Below, piece by piece: positions 14,397 through 22,779 of a stretch of 64,000 nucleotides of DNA. This DNA is from Streptomyces sp. CB03234 (lineage in GTDB: Bacteria; Actinomycetota; Actinomycetes; Streptomycetales; Streptomycetaceae): positions 62,001-126,000 of the forward strand of contig NZ_LIYH01000010.1 in NCBI RefSeq assembly GCF_001905885.1, read 5' to 3'. The position numbers and the translations under genes were made by a program. Position 1 is the first letter of the stretch, and the number at the start of each line of letters is the position of its first letter. A model generated the notes under the pieces. That model saw only the letters and a program-made list of their open reading frames with translations, did not search any database and was not told the origin of the DNA.

Positions 14397-17129
14397 ATGT
14401 CCCCCATCCCCCGCAGAGGTCTCCTCAAGGCCGCCGCGGCCGCCGGCGCCGCCGCCCAGTTCAGCTGGGCGCTCGGCCAGGACACCGCCCAGGCGGCCCC
14501 CGCCGCCGCAGCGGCGGCCGACGCGCCCGTCACCGTCACATGGCTGGAGTCCGGCGGCCTCGGCGCCGCGCCGGGCTCCACGTTCGGCGTCCCGTGGCCC
14601 AAGGGCGCCCACCCGTCGGGCCGGACGTTCACCCTGACCACCGCCGACAACGCGAAAAGCGTCCCCGTGCAGACCTGGGCCACCGCCTACTGGCCCGACG
14701 GCTCCCTCAAGTGGACCGCCCACGCGGTCGGCCCCGAGGCGGCCGGCACCGACACGTTCACGCTCACCGCCGGGACGCCGGCCGCAGCCACCCGCCAGGT
14801 CACCGTGACGGAGACCGACCGGCGGATCACCGTCGACACCGGCACGGTCAAGGCGGTCGTCTCCAAGGACGGCGAGAAGCTCGTCGAATCCGTCACCCGC
14901 TCCGGAACGAGGATCGCCACCGACGGCCGCCTCGTCCTCCTCAGGCAGAGCGACCTCGACGACGGCGACCAGGGCAACGCCAAGTGGGAGCGGTTCGACG
15001 GCACGATCGACCGCGCCACCGTGGAACAGCGCGGCCCCGTCCGGGCGGTGGTCCGCATCGACGGCAAGCACCGCAAGGGCAGCCGCAGCTGGCTGCCGTT
15101 CAGCGTACGGCTGTACTTCTACGCGGGCGCCGAGTCGTTCCGGATGGTCCACACCATCACGTACGACGGCGACCAGAACAAGGACTTCGTCCGAGGCCTC
15201 GGCGTCCGCTTCACCGTCCCCATGCGCGACGCCGCCTACGACCGCCACATCCGTATCGCGGGCGAGGGCAAGGGATTCCTCACCGAGGCCGTCCAGGGCA
15301 TCACAGGGCTGCGCCGCGACCCGGGCGCCGCCGTCCGCGCCGCCCAGGTCAAGGGCGAGAAGCTGCCCGACCCCTCCACCTGGGACCAGCGCGTCACCAG
15401 CCGCCTCCAGTACGTCCCCCACTGGGGCGACTACACCCTGTCCCAGCTTTCCGCCGACGGCTTCACCCTCCGCAAGCGCACCAAGCCCGGCCACGGCTGG
15501 ATCACCGCCGGGGGCGGCGGCCGGGCGAGCGGCTTCGGGTACGTCGGCGGCGTCAGCGGCGGACTCTCCTTCGGGCTGCGGGACTTCTGGGAGAAACACC
15601 CCGCCCAGCTCGACATACGCGGCGCGGCCGGCGACGCCGCCGAGGTCACCCTCTGGCTGTGGTCTCCCGAGGCGCAGCCCATGGACCTGCGCTTCTACCA
15701 CGACGGCATGGGCCAGGACACCTACCCCGAGCAGCTCGAAGGCCTCAACATCACCTACGAGGACTACGAGCCCGGCTTCGGCACCCCGTACGGCATCGCC
15801 CGCACCAGCGAGCTGATGTTCTGGGCCAACGCCACAACCCCGAGCGCCGACACGCTCGTCGCCCAGGCCGCCGCCGTCCGCACCCCTCCGCAGCTCGCCG
15901 CGAGCCCGCGGGACCTGGCCCGCGCCGGGGTCTTCGGCGGCCTGTTCGCGCCCGTCGACCGGTCCGTCCCCGCCAAGGCGAGGATCGAGGACCAGCTGGA
16001 CTTCCTCTTCACGTACTACAAGGACCAGGTCGAACAGCGCCGCTGGTACGGCTTCTGGGACTACGGCGACATCATGCACACCTACGACGAGGACCGGCAC
16101 CAGTGGCGGTACGACGTCGGCGGCTACGCCTGGGACAACTCCGAACTCTCGCCCGACCTGTGGCTCTGGTACGCCTACCTCCGCTCCGGCCGCGCCGACG
16201 TCTTCCGCTTCGCCGAGGCCATGACCCGCCACACCGGCGAGGTCGACGTCTACCACCTGGGGAAGTGGGCCGGACTGGGCACCCGGCACGGCGTACAGCA
16301 CTTCGCGTGCAGTGCGAAACAGCAGCGCATCTCCACCGCCGTCTACCGCCGCCCCTACTACTTCCTCACGGCCGACGAACGGGTCGGCGACCTCATGCAC
16401 GACCTGGTCGACTCCGACGAGACGTTCCTCGTCCTCGACCCCATCCGCAAGATCCGCACCGAGCCCTACACCCCGGACCGCAACGCCCTCTCCATCGGCT
16501 TCGGCACCGACTGGAGCGGCCTGGCGGCGGCCTGGCTCACCGAGTGGGAACGCAAGGGCCCCAAGGCCGCCAAGGCCGAGGCACGGCTCCGCTCCACCAT
16601 GGAGACCATCGCCGCCCAGCCCAACGGCTTCGTCCAGGGAACGGGCCTGTACGACCTCGACACCGGCCGTTTCGCGGTCGCGGACAAGCCGGTCGTCGGC
16701 GTGTCGCACCTGTCGGCCATGTTCGGGCTCGTCGAGATGTGCGCCGAGCTCATCGACCTCATCGACATGCCCGCCTTCGCCAACGCGTGGCTGGACTACT
16801 GCCGCTACTTCAACGCCACCAAGGCGGAACAAGCCGCCCGGTACGGCTCCCACTTCGGCAACCTGCTGCTCTTCCAGGGCCACTCGCGCCAGGACGCCTA
16901 TGCCGCCGCCCGGTTGAAGGACGACAAGCTGGCGGCGCGCGCCTGGCAGAAGTTCTCCAACAGTGACGGCTACACCACGGCCATGAAGTGGGAGAAGACC
17001 CCGCTCCAGGGCCCCGCCGTCCTCGAACCCGGCTACGAGAACCTGCGCATCAACACCAACGAGACGGCCCTGTTCGGCCTCGCCGCCATCCAGAACCTCG
17101 CCCTGATCGGGGACAGGATCCCGAGCTGA
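14397..17129 (+). CDS. Exo-rhamnogalacturonan lyase-like protein (PL26/YetA-RGLX family), Tat-exported
   Basis: The 910-residue protein starts with a twin-arginine signal (IPRRGLLKAAAAAG, cleavage near AQAAP). It then shows the N-terminal RIFT-barrel type region of PcRGLX/YetA-like proteins (VTWLESGGLGAAPGSTFGVP, WATAYWPDGSLKWTAHA), a central beta-rich part (RMVHTITYDGDQNKDFVRGL) and an alpha-barrel part (WYGFWDYGDIMHTYD, WDNSELSPDLWLWYAYLR). Characterised relatives cleave rhamnogalacturonan I from a chain end by beta-elimination. Family assignment is from these remembered motifs; catalytic residues were not verified. AAAGGA precedes ATG 14397. It follows the second importer and fits a role in releasing its substrate outside the cell. 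Confidence 0.78.
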   Translation: MSPIPRRGLLKAAAAAGAAAQFSWALGQDTAQAAPAAAAAADAPVTVTWLESGGLGAAPGSTFGVPWPKGAHPSGRTFTLTTADNAKSVPVQTWATAYWPDGSLKWTAHAVGPEAAGTDTFTLTAGTPAAATRQVTVTETDRRITVDTGTVKAVVSKDGEKLVESVTRSGTRIATDGRLVLLRQSDLDDGDQGNAKWERFDGTIDRATVEQRGPVRAVVRIDGKHRKGSRSWLPFSVRLYFYAGAESFRMVHTITYDGDQNKDFVRGLGVRFTVPMRDAAYDRHIRIAGEGKGFLTEAVQGITGLRRDPGAAVRAAQVKGEKLPDPSTWDQRVTSRLQYVPHWGDYTLSQLSADGFTLRKRTKPGHGWITAGGGGRASGFGYVGGVSGGLSFGLRDFWEKHPAQLDIRGAAGDAAEVTLWLWSPEAQPMDLRFYHDGMGQDTYPEQLEGLNITYEDYEPGFGTPYGIARTSELMFWANATTPSADTLVAQAAAVRTPPQLAASPRDLARAGVFGGLFAPVDRSVPAKARIEDQLDFLFTYYKDQVEQRRWYGFWDYGDIMHTYDEDRHQWRYDVGGYAWDNSELSPDLWLWYAYLRSGRADVFRFAEAMTRHTGEVDVYHLGKWAGLGTRHGVQHFACSAKQQRISTAVYRRPYYFLTADERVGDLMHDLVDSDETFLVLDPIRKIRTEPYTPDRNALSIGFGTDWSGLAAAWLTEWERKGPKAAKAEARLRSTMETIAAQPNGFVQGTGLYDLDTGRFAVADKPVVGVSHLSAMFGLVEMCAELIDLIDMPAFANAWLDYCRYFNATKAEQAARYGSHFGNLLLFQGHSRQDAYAAARLKDDKLAARAWQKFSNSDGYTTAMKWEKTPLQGPAVLEPGYENLRINTNETALFGLAAIQNLALIGDRIPS

Positions 17130-17161
17130 GCCGCTCGTCCCAACCAGCCGGGAGCCGCTCC

Positions 17162-19066
17162 TCAGGGGAGCGTGTGCGTCACCGTCACGGCCGGCCCGAA
17201 CGCGATCCGGGTGAGCGCCCCGTCGTCCGCCCACCGCACCTCGGCCGTCTCCTCGTCGGCGCGCTCCACGCTCGCCACGCCCGCGAGCGGCTCCGGCGCC
17301 GGGGACGCCGTCAGCGAGGCCAGCGCCACCAGGACCGCCGTGCCGCCCCCGGAAGGAGGCGTGGACAGCCGGGGGAGGGTCGCCCAGCGGGTGAACGCCG
17401 TTCCCTGCGGGGCGCGCTGCTCATCGGAACGCTCCCAGCCGTGCAGACCGTGCAGCTGGGAGCAGAGCGGCTCGTCCGGGCCCGTCGCCCACCCCGACAG
17501 GTGTGTCCGCGCCCCGGGCGGGAGGCCTATGAGCCGTTGGACCCGCAGCTCGTACCGGCCGCGCGCCACCGTCACGCTCTCCACCCGCAGCCCCGGCACC
17601 GTCGGCGACCCGGCCGGGAACACCGGCCGGTGCCAGGAGGCGGCCCAGCCCCAGCCGTCTCCCTGCCCGGCGCCCAGCGGCCGGATCCGGCACCGCACCG
17701 ACGCCACCCCGCCGACCGCCACGGACAGGTGGTTGTCGGGCGCGTTGGCGGCGGACGTCGGGCCCGTACGGGTGGAGTAGGCGAGCCGCCCGTACAGCAC
17801 GTCGTACGCGTCCGCCGAGTCGCCCTGGGCGGGGTGGAGGTGATCGCTGCCGTGGTTGTGGAGCCGGGCGATGCCGTCGGCGGCGGTCGTCTGGACCAGC
17901 AGTCCCGGCGCGGGCAGCGCCAGCACCCGGTCATCGCTCTCGGCCGGGGCCGCCTCCTCCCGTACGGTCCACAGGGGGTCGTCCGCCGGGACCAGCAGCG
18001 CCACGAACGCCTTGGACGCCCAGTAGGGCGAGGCGGGCCCCGAGTACGGCTGGAGCGTCGCCTCGTGCGGACCGTGCCAGCCGGGCGTCAGCAGCCCGTC
18101 GCGCGCGTCCACCGCGCCCCGGTCCAGGAAGTACCGCAGGCAGCCGCTCAGCAGCCGCCGTGAGACGCCTGGCGCCAGCGGCGTGTGCCCGGTCAGCGTG
18201 CCGAGCCCCACCGCCGCGCCCGCCGCGAAGCGGTACGTCAGCGAGCGGCCGAAGTGCACCGGGGCCCCGTCGCCGCCGAACAGCAGGGACAGCCCCTCCA
18301 GGTGCTCGCGCAGCCGTGGCCCGTAGACGTCCAACAGGGCCTTGTCGCCCGCCAGATGGGCGTGCAGCACCGGGTAGAAGTGCAGCGCCCAGCCGTTGTA
18401 GTGGTCGAACGCCCGCCCGTCGCCGTCCGCGTACCAGCCGTCGCCCCGGTACCAGGTCTCCAGCAGGCCCAGGCCCCGCTCGATCGCCCGCGCCGTCCCG
18501 GCGTCGCCGCGCCCCACCGACTCCAGGAACCCGGCGACGGTGAGCGGGAAGAGGTACCAGTTGTTCGGGGCGGGCGTGTGCCGCAGCGCGCCCCGCAGCC
18601 ACTGCTCGGCCCGGTCCTGTACGCCGTCGTCGAGGCGGTCCCACAGCCACGGCCGGGTCAGCCGCAGCCCGAGCGCCACGGACGCCGACTCGACCATCGG
18701 CTGGCCCTGGACGTGGTGGTCGAGGACCAGCGGCCACGACTCGGCGTCGTCCCGGCCGGGGTGCCGGGTCCCGGCGGCCAGCCCGTCCGCGTGCCGGCCG
18801 AGCAGCCCGTACGGGTCCTCCCCGCCGGCGCCCGCGACGCGGAACGCGGCGGCCAGGAACGTCCGCGCGTACCCCTCCAGGCCGTCGGAGCGTACGCCGG
18901 AGCGCGACGGCCGCCCCGGCAGGTCCAGCAGCGCCCCGCCGGGCGTCGCCCAGCGCCACGCGGCCCGCACCAGCCCGTCGGCCGTCGCCTCCCAGTGGGC
19001 GCGGGTGAAGCCCGTGTACGGGCTCGACTCCCGGTCGTCGGGCGGAAGTCCGAGGTTCTCGCTCAT
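17162..19066 (-). CDS. DUF2264 protein, probable cytosolic polysaccharide-degradation enzyme
   Basis: The 634-residue protein has no signal peptide. Its N-terminal two thirds look like an alpha/alpha-barrel (THWEATADGL-type helices, PWLWDRLDDGVQDRAEQWL, NNWYLFPLTVAGFLESVGRG, GRAFDHYNGWALHFYPVLHA); the last third is beta-rich. I recognise it as DUF2264, a family found in pectin and glycan gene sets. The reaction is not known to me; a glycoside hydrolase or unsaturated-uronyl hydrolase-like role is inference from fold and context. Its start overlaps the upstream dehydrogenase stop by 4 bases, so the two are co-translated. It is convergent with the PL26-like gene (32-base gap). Confidence 0.75.
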   Translation of the reverse strand: MSENLGLPPDDRESSPYTGFTRAHWEATADGLVRAAWRWATPGGALLDLPGRPSRSGVRSDGLEGYARTFLAAAFRVAGAGGEDPYGLLGRHADGLAAGTRHPGRDDAESWPLVLDHHVQGQPMVESASVALGLRLTRPWLWDRLDDGVQDRAEQWLRGALRHTPAPNNWYLFPLTVAGFLESVGRGDAGTARAIERGLGLLETWYRGDGWYADGDGRAFDHYNGWALHFYPVLHAHLAGDKALLDVYGPRLREHLEGLSLLFGGDGAPVHFGRSLTYRFAAGAAVGLGTLTGHTPLAPGVSRRLLSGCLRYFLDRGAVDARDGLLTPGWHGPHEATLQPYSGPASPYWASKAFVALLVPADDPLWTVREEAAPAESDDRVLALPAPGLLVQTTAADGIARLHNHGSDHLHPAQGDSADAYDVLYGRLAYSTRTGPTSAANAPDNHLSVAVGGVASVRCRIRPLGAGQGDGWGWAASWHRPVFPAGSPTVPGLRVESVTVARGRYELRVQRLIGLPPGARTHLSGWATGPDEPLCSQLHGLHGWERSDEQRAPQGTAFTRWATLPRLSTPPSGGGTAVLVALASLTASPAPEPLAGVASVERADEETAEVRWADDGALTRIAFGPAVTVTHTLP

Positions 19067-20091
19067 GCCAGGTACGCCAGCCTCTCGCGCCGTACGGGAT
19101 GGGCGAAGCCGTCGCCCGCGGCCCAGCGGGCCACCTCGCTCACGGTCAGCTCCGCGAGCCGCCGCCACTCGTTGCCCTGCGAGCCCGCCAGGTGCGGGGT
19201 CAGCAGCACGTTCCCGCAGTCCCACAGCGGGTGCCCGGCCGGCAGGACCTCCGGATCGGTGACGTCCAGCACCGCGTGGATCCGGCCCGCGAGTACCGCC
19301 TCGGTGAGCGCCTCCTGGTCGACCACCGCGCCCCGCGCCGTGTTGATCAGCGTCGCGCCGGGGCGCAGCGCGGCGAGCAGCTCCCGGCCGACCAGCCCGC
19401 GCGTGGCGGGCAGCAGCGGGGTGTGCACGCTCACCACGTCGCTCCCCGAGAACAGCTCCCGGAGGCCCGCCTTCCGTACACCGAGGGCGGCCGCCTCGTC
19501 GTCGGTGACGTACGGGTCGTGGAGCAGGACGCGCAGGTCGTAGGGGCGCAGCAGCTCGATGACGCGGCGCCCGACCAGCGAGGCGGAGCAGATGCCCACC
19601 GTACGGCCGTAGTTGCCGAGGGCGCGGTCGACCCGCAGCGGGTCGTCGCGCTCGCGCGAGACGCGGTGGTCGCGGGCGCGCTCCAGGACGCGCTTGCCGG
19701 ACAGCAGGATCATCGCGACCGTGTACTCGGCCACCGGCAGCGCGTTGGCGGCCGCCGCCGACGACACCTCGATGCCGCGCTCCCAGCACGCCTCGGTGAC
19801 ATGCGCCCGGACGCTGCCGCCCGAGTGCGCGATGGCGCGCAGCCGTGGCGCGGCGGCCAGTGCGGCCTCGTCGACGGGCGGGCAGCCCCAGCCGGTGACC
19901 AGCAGCTCGGTGCGGGCGAGCACGGCGCGGGCCCGGTCGGTCGTCAGATCGTCGAGTACGGGTGGGGGCGCCAGGTCGCAGACAGCCGCCAGTGCCTCGC
20001 GTTCGGCGGGCCCGAAGACGGCCGCCGCCGCGTCCTCGCTCATGGCGAGGGCGGCGCGCGGCGGCGGACGGTGGGCGCGCGCGGTCGGCAT
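19063..20091 (-). CDS. D-isomer-specific 2-hydroxyacid dehydrogenase
   Basis: The 342-residue protein has the split catalytic domain and central NAD-binding domain of this family. The Rossmann turn is YGRTVGICSASLVGRRVIELL, a relaxed form of GxGxxG. The catalytic Arg is probably in INTARGAVVDQEAL, the acid partner Glu in TDPEVLPAGHPLWD, and the His in LTPHLAGSQGNEW. These enzymes reduce 2-keto acids or oxidise 2-hydroxyacids with NAD(P). Being first in an operon with DUF2264, it may handle a uronate or keto-sugar acid product; that is inference. ATG 20091 is chosen because GGAG lies 7 bases upstream; a longer frame to 20160 lacks a ribosome site. Confidence 0.88.
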   Translation of the reverse strand: MPTARAHRPPPRAALAMSEDAAAAVFGPAEREALAAVCDLAPPPVLDDLTTDRARAVLARTELLVTGWGCPPVDEAALAAAPRLRAIAHSGGSVRAHVTEACWERGIEVSSAAAANALPVAEYTVAMILLSGKRVLERARDHRVSRERDDPLRVDRALGNYGRTVGICSASLVGRRVIELLRPYDLRVLLHDPYVTDDEAAALGVRKAGLRELFSGSDVVSVHTPLLPATRGLVGRELLAALRPGATLINTARGAVVDQEALTEAVLAGRIHAVLDVTDPEVLPAGHPLWDCGNVLLTPHLAGSQGNEWRRLAELTVSEVARWAAGDGFAHPVRRERLAYLA

Positions 20092-20172
20092 CGCATCACT
20101 CCAAGTCGTCGACACTCCATCGACACCGGCATGGTGATCGAGCGACACCCACCCGGTCAAACGATCAAACGA

Positions 20173-21105
20173 TCACCGGGTGCGCGCCGCCAGCTCCGCG
20201 ATCGCGCCGGGGCCGACCCGGCAGCAGCCCCCGACCAGCCGCGCGCCCGCCTGCCGCCAGCCGGCCACCCGCTCGGCCGAGAACGTCGGACGGCCCCGCC
20301 AGGCCCGGGCCCCGGCGTCCCACTCCTCGCCGCTGTTGGGGTACACCACCACCGGCTTGCCCGTGACGCGTGCCGCGACCGCGACGGCCCGGTCGGCGTC
20401 CTCGGGCGCGCAGCAGTTCACCCCGACGGCGACGATCTCGTCCGACGCGGCCGCGACCGCGAAGGCCTCCTCCAGCGGCTGGCCCGCGCGTGTGGAGTCC
20501 CCGGCGACCGTGTACGACAGCCACGCCGGTACGCCGAGCCCGCGCACCGCCCGTACCAGGGCCCGTGCCTCGTCCGTGTCCGGCACGGTCTCCAGCGCCA
20601 GGGCGTCCGGGCGGGCGGCGGCCAGCACCTCCAGCCGGGGTCGGTGGAACCGTTCCAGTTCGGTGACGCTCAGCCCGTACCGGCCCCGGTACTCCGACCC
20701 GTCGGCCAGCATCGCGCCGTACGGCCCGGCGGACGCGGCCACCCACAGCGGCCGCCCGGGCGCCTTGGCCTCCGCCCGCCGGGCGGCCTCGCGGGCCAGT
20801 TCGACGCTCAGCGCGATCAGTTCGGCCGCCCGGTCGTGCCCGATGCCGCGGTGGGCGAAGCCTTCGAAGGTGGCCTGGTAACTGGCGGTCGTCGCGACGC
20901 TCGCGCCCGCCTCGTAGTAGGCGAGGTGCGCCGCGACGATCGCCTCCGGCCGGTCGGCGAGGAGCCGCGCCGACCACAGGTAAAAAAGGTCGCTCAGGTC
21001 GTGGCCGGCGGCTTCCAGCTCGTTGGACAGCCCGCCGTCGAGGACGACGGGCGAGCCCGACGCGGCGAGCGTCTCGGTGAAGGCGGGGGCGGCGGCGCTG
21101 GTCAT
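20173..21105 (-). CDS. mmuM: Homocysteine S-methyltransferase
   Basis: The 310-residue enzyme matches the zinc-dependent S-methyltransferase family, transferring a methyl group from S-methylmethionine or S-adenosylmethionine to homocysteine. Visible features are VVLDGGLSNELEAAGHDL at the start, the substrate segment TTASYQATFEGF, the zinc cysteine motif GVNCCAP, and GGCCRVGP near the C-terminus with the paired zinc cysteines. Length fits the MmuM group. It lies 81 bases upstream of the dehydrogenase start on the same strand, but has no clear link to the sugar genes. A run of six A (six T on the coding strand) near 20985 is unusual at this GC content and encodes Leu-Phe-Tyr. Confidence 0.92.
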   Translation of the reverse strand: MTSAAAPAFTETLAASGSPVVLDGGLSNELEAAGHDLSDLFYLWSARLLADRPEAIVAAHLAYYEAGASVATTASYQATFEGFAHRGIGHDRAAELIALSVELAREAARRAEAKAPGRPLWVAASAGPYGAMLADGSEYRGRYGLSVTELERFHRPRLEVLAAARPDALALETVPDTDEARALVRAVRGLGVPAWLSYTVAGDSTRAGQPLEEAFAVAAASDEIVAVGVNCCAPEDADRAVAVAARVTGKPVVVYPNSGEEWDAGARAWRGRPTFSAERVAGWRQAGARLVGGCCRVGPGAIAELAARTR

Positions 21106-21209
21106 GAGGCCGAAGCTAGTCCAAGACGCCCGGGCATGGGGAACGGATCACCGGGTAGCAGGGGTCTCACACGGACAACCGGCGCTTGTCGTCAGGAAGG
21201 AGACCTGCC

Positions 21210-21437
21210 GTGCTGATGGCCCACCCCGCCGTCCTGAACAACCTGGTCGAGCAGTACGAGACCCTCGAGCTCCTGCACGCCGAGGCCGGCACCCCCGAGG
21301 TCCGGGAGCGCATGGACGACATCGCCCGCACCCTGTGCGTCGCCACGGGCACCAGGGACGTGGACGTGGCCCTGGTCGCCGCCCGCCACCGCCTCCCGGG
21401 CGCCCGGCCGGAGGACGACTCGCTGCTGACGGCCTGA
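21210..21437 (+). CDS. DUF5133 protein
   Basis: The 75-residue protein begins at GTG 21210, eight bases after GGAAGGAG, and reads MLMAHPAVLNNLVEQYETL, then TLCVATGTRDVDVALVAARHRLPG. These segments are typical of the actinomycete DUF5133 family, small proteins of unknown function often present in several copies in Streptomyces. There is no signal or membrane segment. It is divergent from mmuM. Confidence 0.8.
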   Translation: MLMAHPAVLNNLVEQYETLELLHAEAGTPEVRERMDDIARTLCVATGTRDVDVALVAARHRLPGARPEDDSLLTA

Positions 21438-21575
21438 CCCGTCGGCGCCCGTCTCCGTCACTCTTTAGGTGGCTTCCTGCGGGCGATCCGCATCCCCGGG
21501 GCCGGTTGGCCTGTCTTGCCGGTAGCGGTGTATTCGGGCAGCGTCGCCGCGGCTGCGCGTACGGGAGTGTGGACT

Positions 21576-22460
21576 TTGAACAGCAGGACCTTCAGCCGCT
21601 TAGGGGCGGTGCACGTCACCGTCTGGACCGTGCTGGCCACCGGGGCGGCCGCCGCCCCGGCCCAGGCGGCCCCGGTGCGGCCACCGTCGATCACCGCCAA
21701 GGGCGGTTTCGTGATGAACACCGGCTCCGGGGCCGCCCTTTACGCGAAGGGCGCCGACAGCCGTCTTCCCACCGGATCGACGGCCAAGATCATGACGGCG
21801 CATGTGGTCCTCTCGCAGAAGAACCTCGACCTGGACGCCAAGGTCCCGGTCCAGATGGCGTACAGCGACTACATCGTGGCCAAGACCGCCTCGTCGGCAC
21901 GGCTGATCGTGGGCGACAAGGTGACCGTCCGGCAACTGCTGTACGGGCTGCTGCTCCCCTCCGGATGCGACGCCGCGTACGCCCTGGCCGACACCTACGG
22001 GACCGGCTCCACCCGGCAGGCCCGGGTGAAGTCGTTCGTCGGGAAGATGAACTCGGCGGCCACCGGCCTCGGCCTGAAGAACACCCACTTCGACTCCTTC
22101 GACGGCATCGGCAACGGCAAGAACTACTCGACACCGCGCGACCTCACCCGGCTCGCGGTCCAGGCGATGAAGAACCCGACGTTCCGCGCCATCGTGAAGA
22201 CGAAGTCGACCAAGCAGCGGGTCACGACGAAGAACGGCGGCTACCGCGACATGTCGTGGACCAACACCAACAAACTGCTCGGCACCTACCGTGGAGCCAT
22301 CGGGGTCAAGACCGGCTCCGGCCCGGAGGCGAAGTACTGCCTGGTCTTCGCCGCCACCCGGGGCGGCAGGACGGTCGTCGGCACGGTCCTGGCCTCCTCC
22401 TCGGAGGCCAACCGCAACACGGACGCGACCAAGCTCCTGGACCACGGATTCAGGCAGTAG
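21576..22460 (+). CDS. D-alanyl-D-alanine carboxypeptidase/transpeptidase, K15-like (S11)
   Basis: With the TTG at 21576, eight bases after GGGAG, the protein has 294 residues and a good signal peptide (cleavage near AQAAP, about residue 32), leaving a mature length near 262. The active-site motifs are Ser68-Thr-Ala-Lys71, Ser129-Gly130-Cys131 and Lys245-Thr-Gly. Cys in place of Asn in the second motif is the signature of the Streptomyces K15 DD-transpeptidase, and both spacing and length agree with it. The enzyme would act on peptidoglycan stem peptides outside the membrane and bind penicillin. A longer frame from 21516 would extend the N-terminus without benefit. Divergence from sugar genes on both sides suggests independent function. 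Confidence 0.9.
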   Translation: MNSRTFSRLGAVHVTVWTVLATGAAAAPAQAAPVRPPSITAKGGFVMNTGSGAALYAKGADSRLPTGSTAKIMTAHVVLSQKNLDLDAKVPVQMAYSDYIVAKTASSARLIVGDKVTVRQLLYGLLLPSGCDAAYALADTYGTGSTRQARVKSFVGKMNSAATGLGLKNTHFDSFDGIGNGKNYSTPRDLTRLAVQAMKNPTFRAIVKTKSTKQRVTTKNGGYRDMSWTNTNKLLGTYRGAIGVKTGSGPEAKYCLVFAATRGGRTVVGTVLASSSEANRNTDATKLLDHGFRQ

Positions 22461-22465
22461 CCCCC

Positions 22466-22499
22466 GGGGACCGCCCCCGCACGGGCGGGGACGGTCCCC
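22466..22499 (+). terminator. Strong GC hairpin terminator after the DD-peptidase gene
   Basis: GGGGACCG (22466-22473) pairs with CGGTCCCC (22492-22499), and the stem continues inward with CCCCGC/GGCGGGG, leaving a very short loop. It begins six bases after the stop codon of the DD-peptidase gene. Confidence 0.7.
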
Positions 22500-22653
22500 G
22501 GCCCCCGGGACCGGGCCCGGCCGTGACCGGCGTACGGGCCGCCCGCGCGCCTGCCGCTCGCCGTCCTCGATGGCGCACCGACCCACCGCGACGCGCGTCT
22601 GTGACCGGTCCGGGTCAATCACCGGATGACCGGGTTCAATCCCGCGCGACCCG

Positions 22654-22723
22654 TTGACCTTCCCGTAGCACACCCTTACCGTTTCGCCGTTCGGTATTGC
22701 AGATGGCGTTCGGGATCCCGAAC
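22654..22723 (+). promoter_or_regulatory. Promoter and three-part operator of the secreted arabinanase/RGAE operon
   Basis: TTGACC (22654-22659) and TACCGT (22677-22682) are 17 bp apart. The predicted start falls at a 35-nt element: GTTCGGTATTGC (22689-22700), seven bases, then the perfect palindrome GTTCGGGATCCCGAAC (22708-22723). It aligns without gaps to 2354-2388 (23 of 35 identical, with the symmetric positions kept). The rest of the 319-base gap holds the hairpin at 22466-22499 and no gene. Confidence 0.7.
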
Positions 22724-22779
22724 AGACGGTCGTGGCAAGGTTGTTGGGCCCCGGACGCCGGGACGGAAGGGCACACCGT

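Noticed and set aside
12819..17234. Long reverse open frame opposite the second importer and PL26-like gene
   Set aside because: Composition is low-complexity and antisense to clearly real genes; no ribosome site or family motif.
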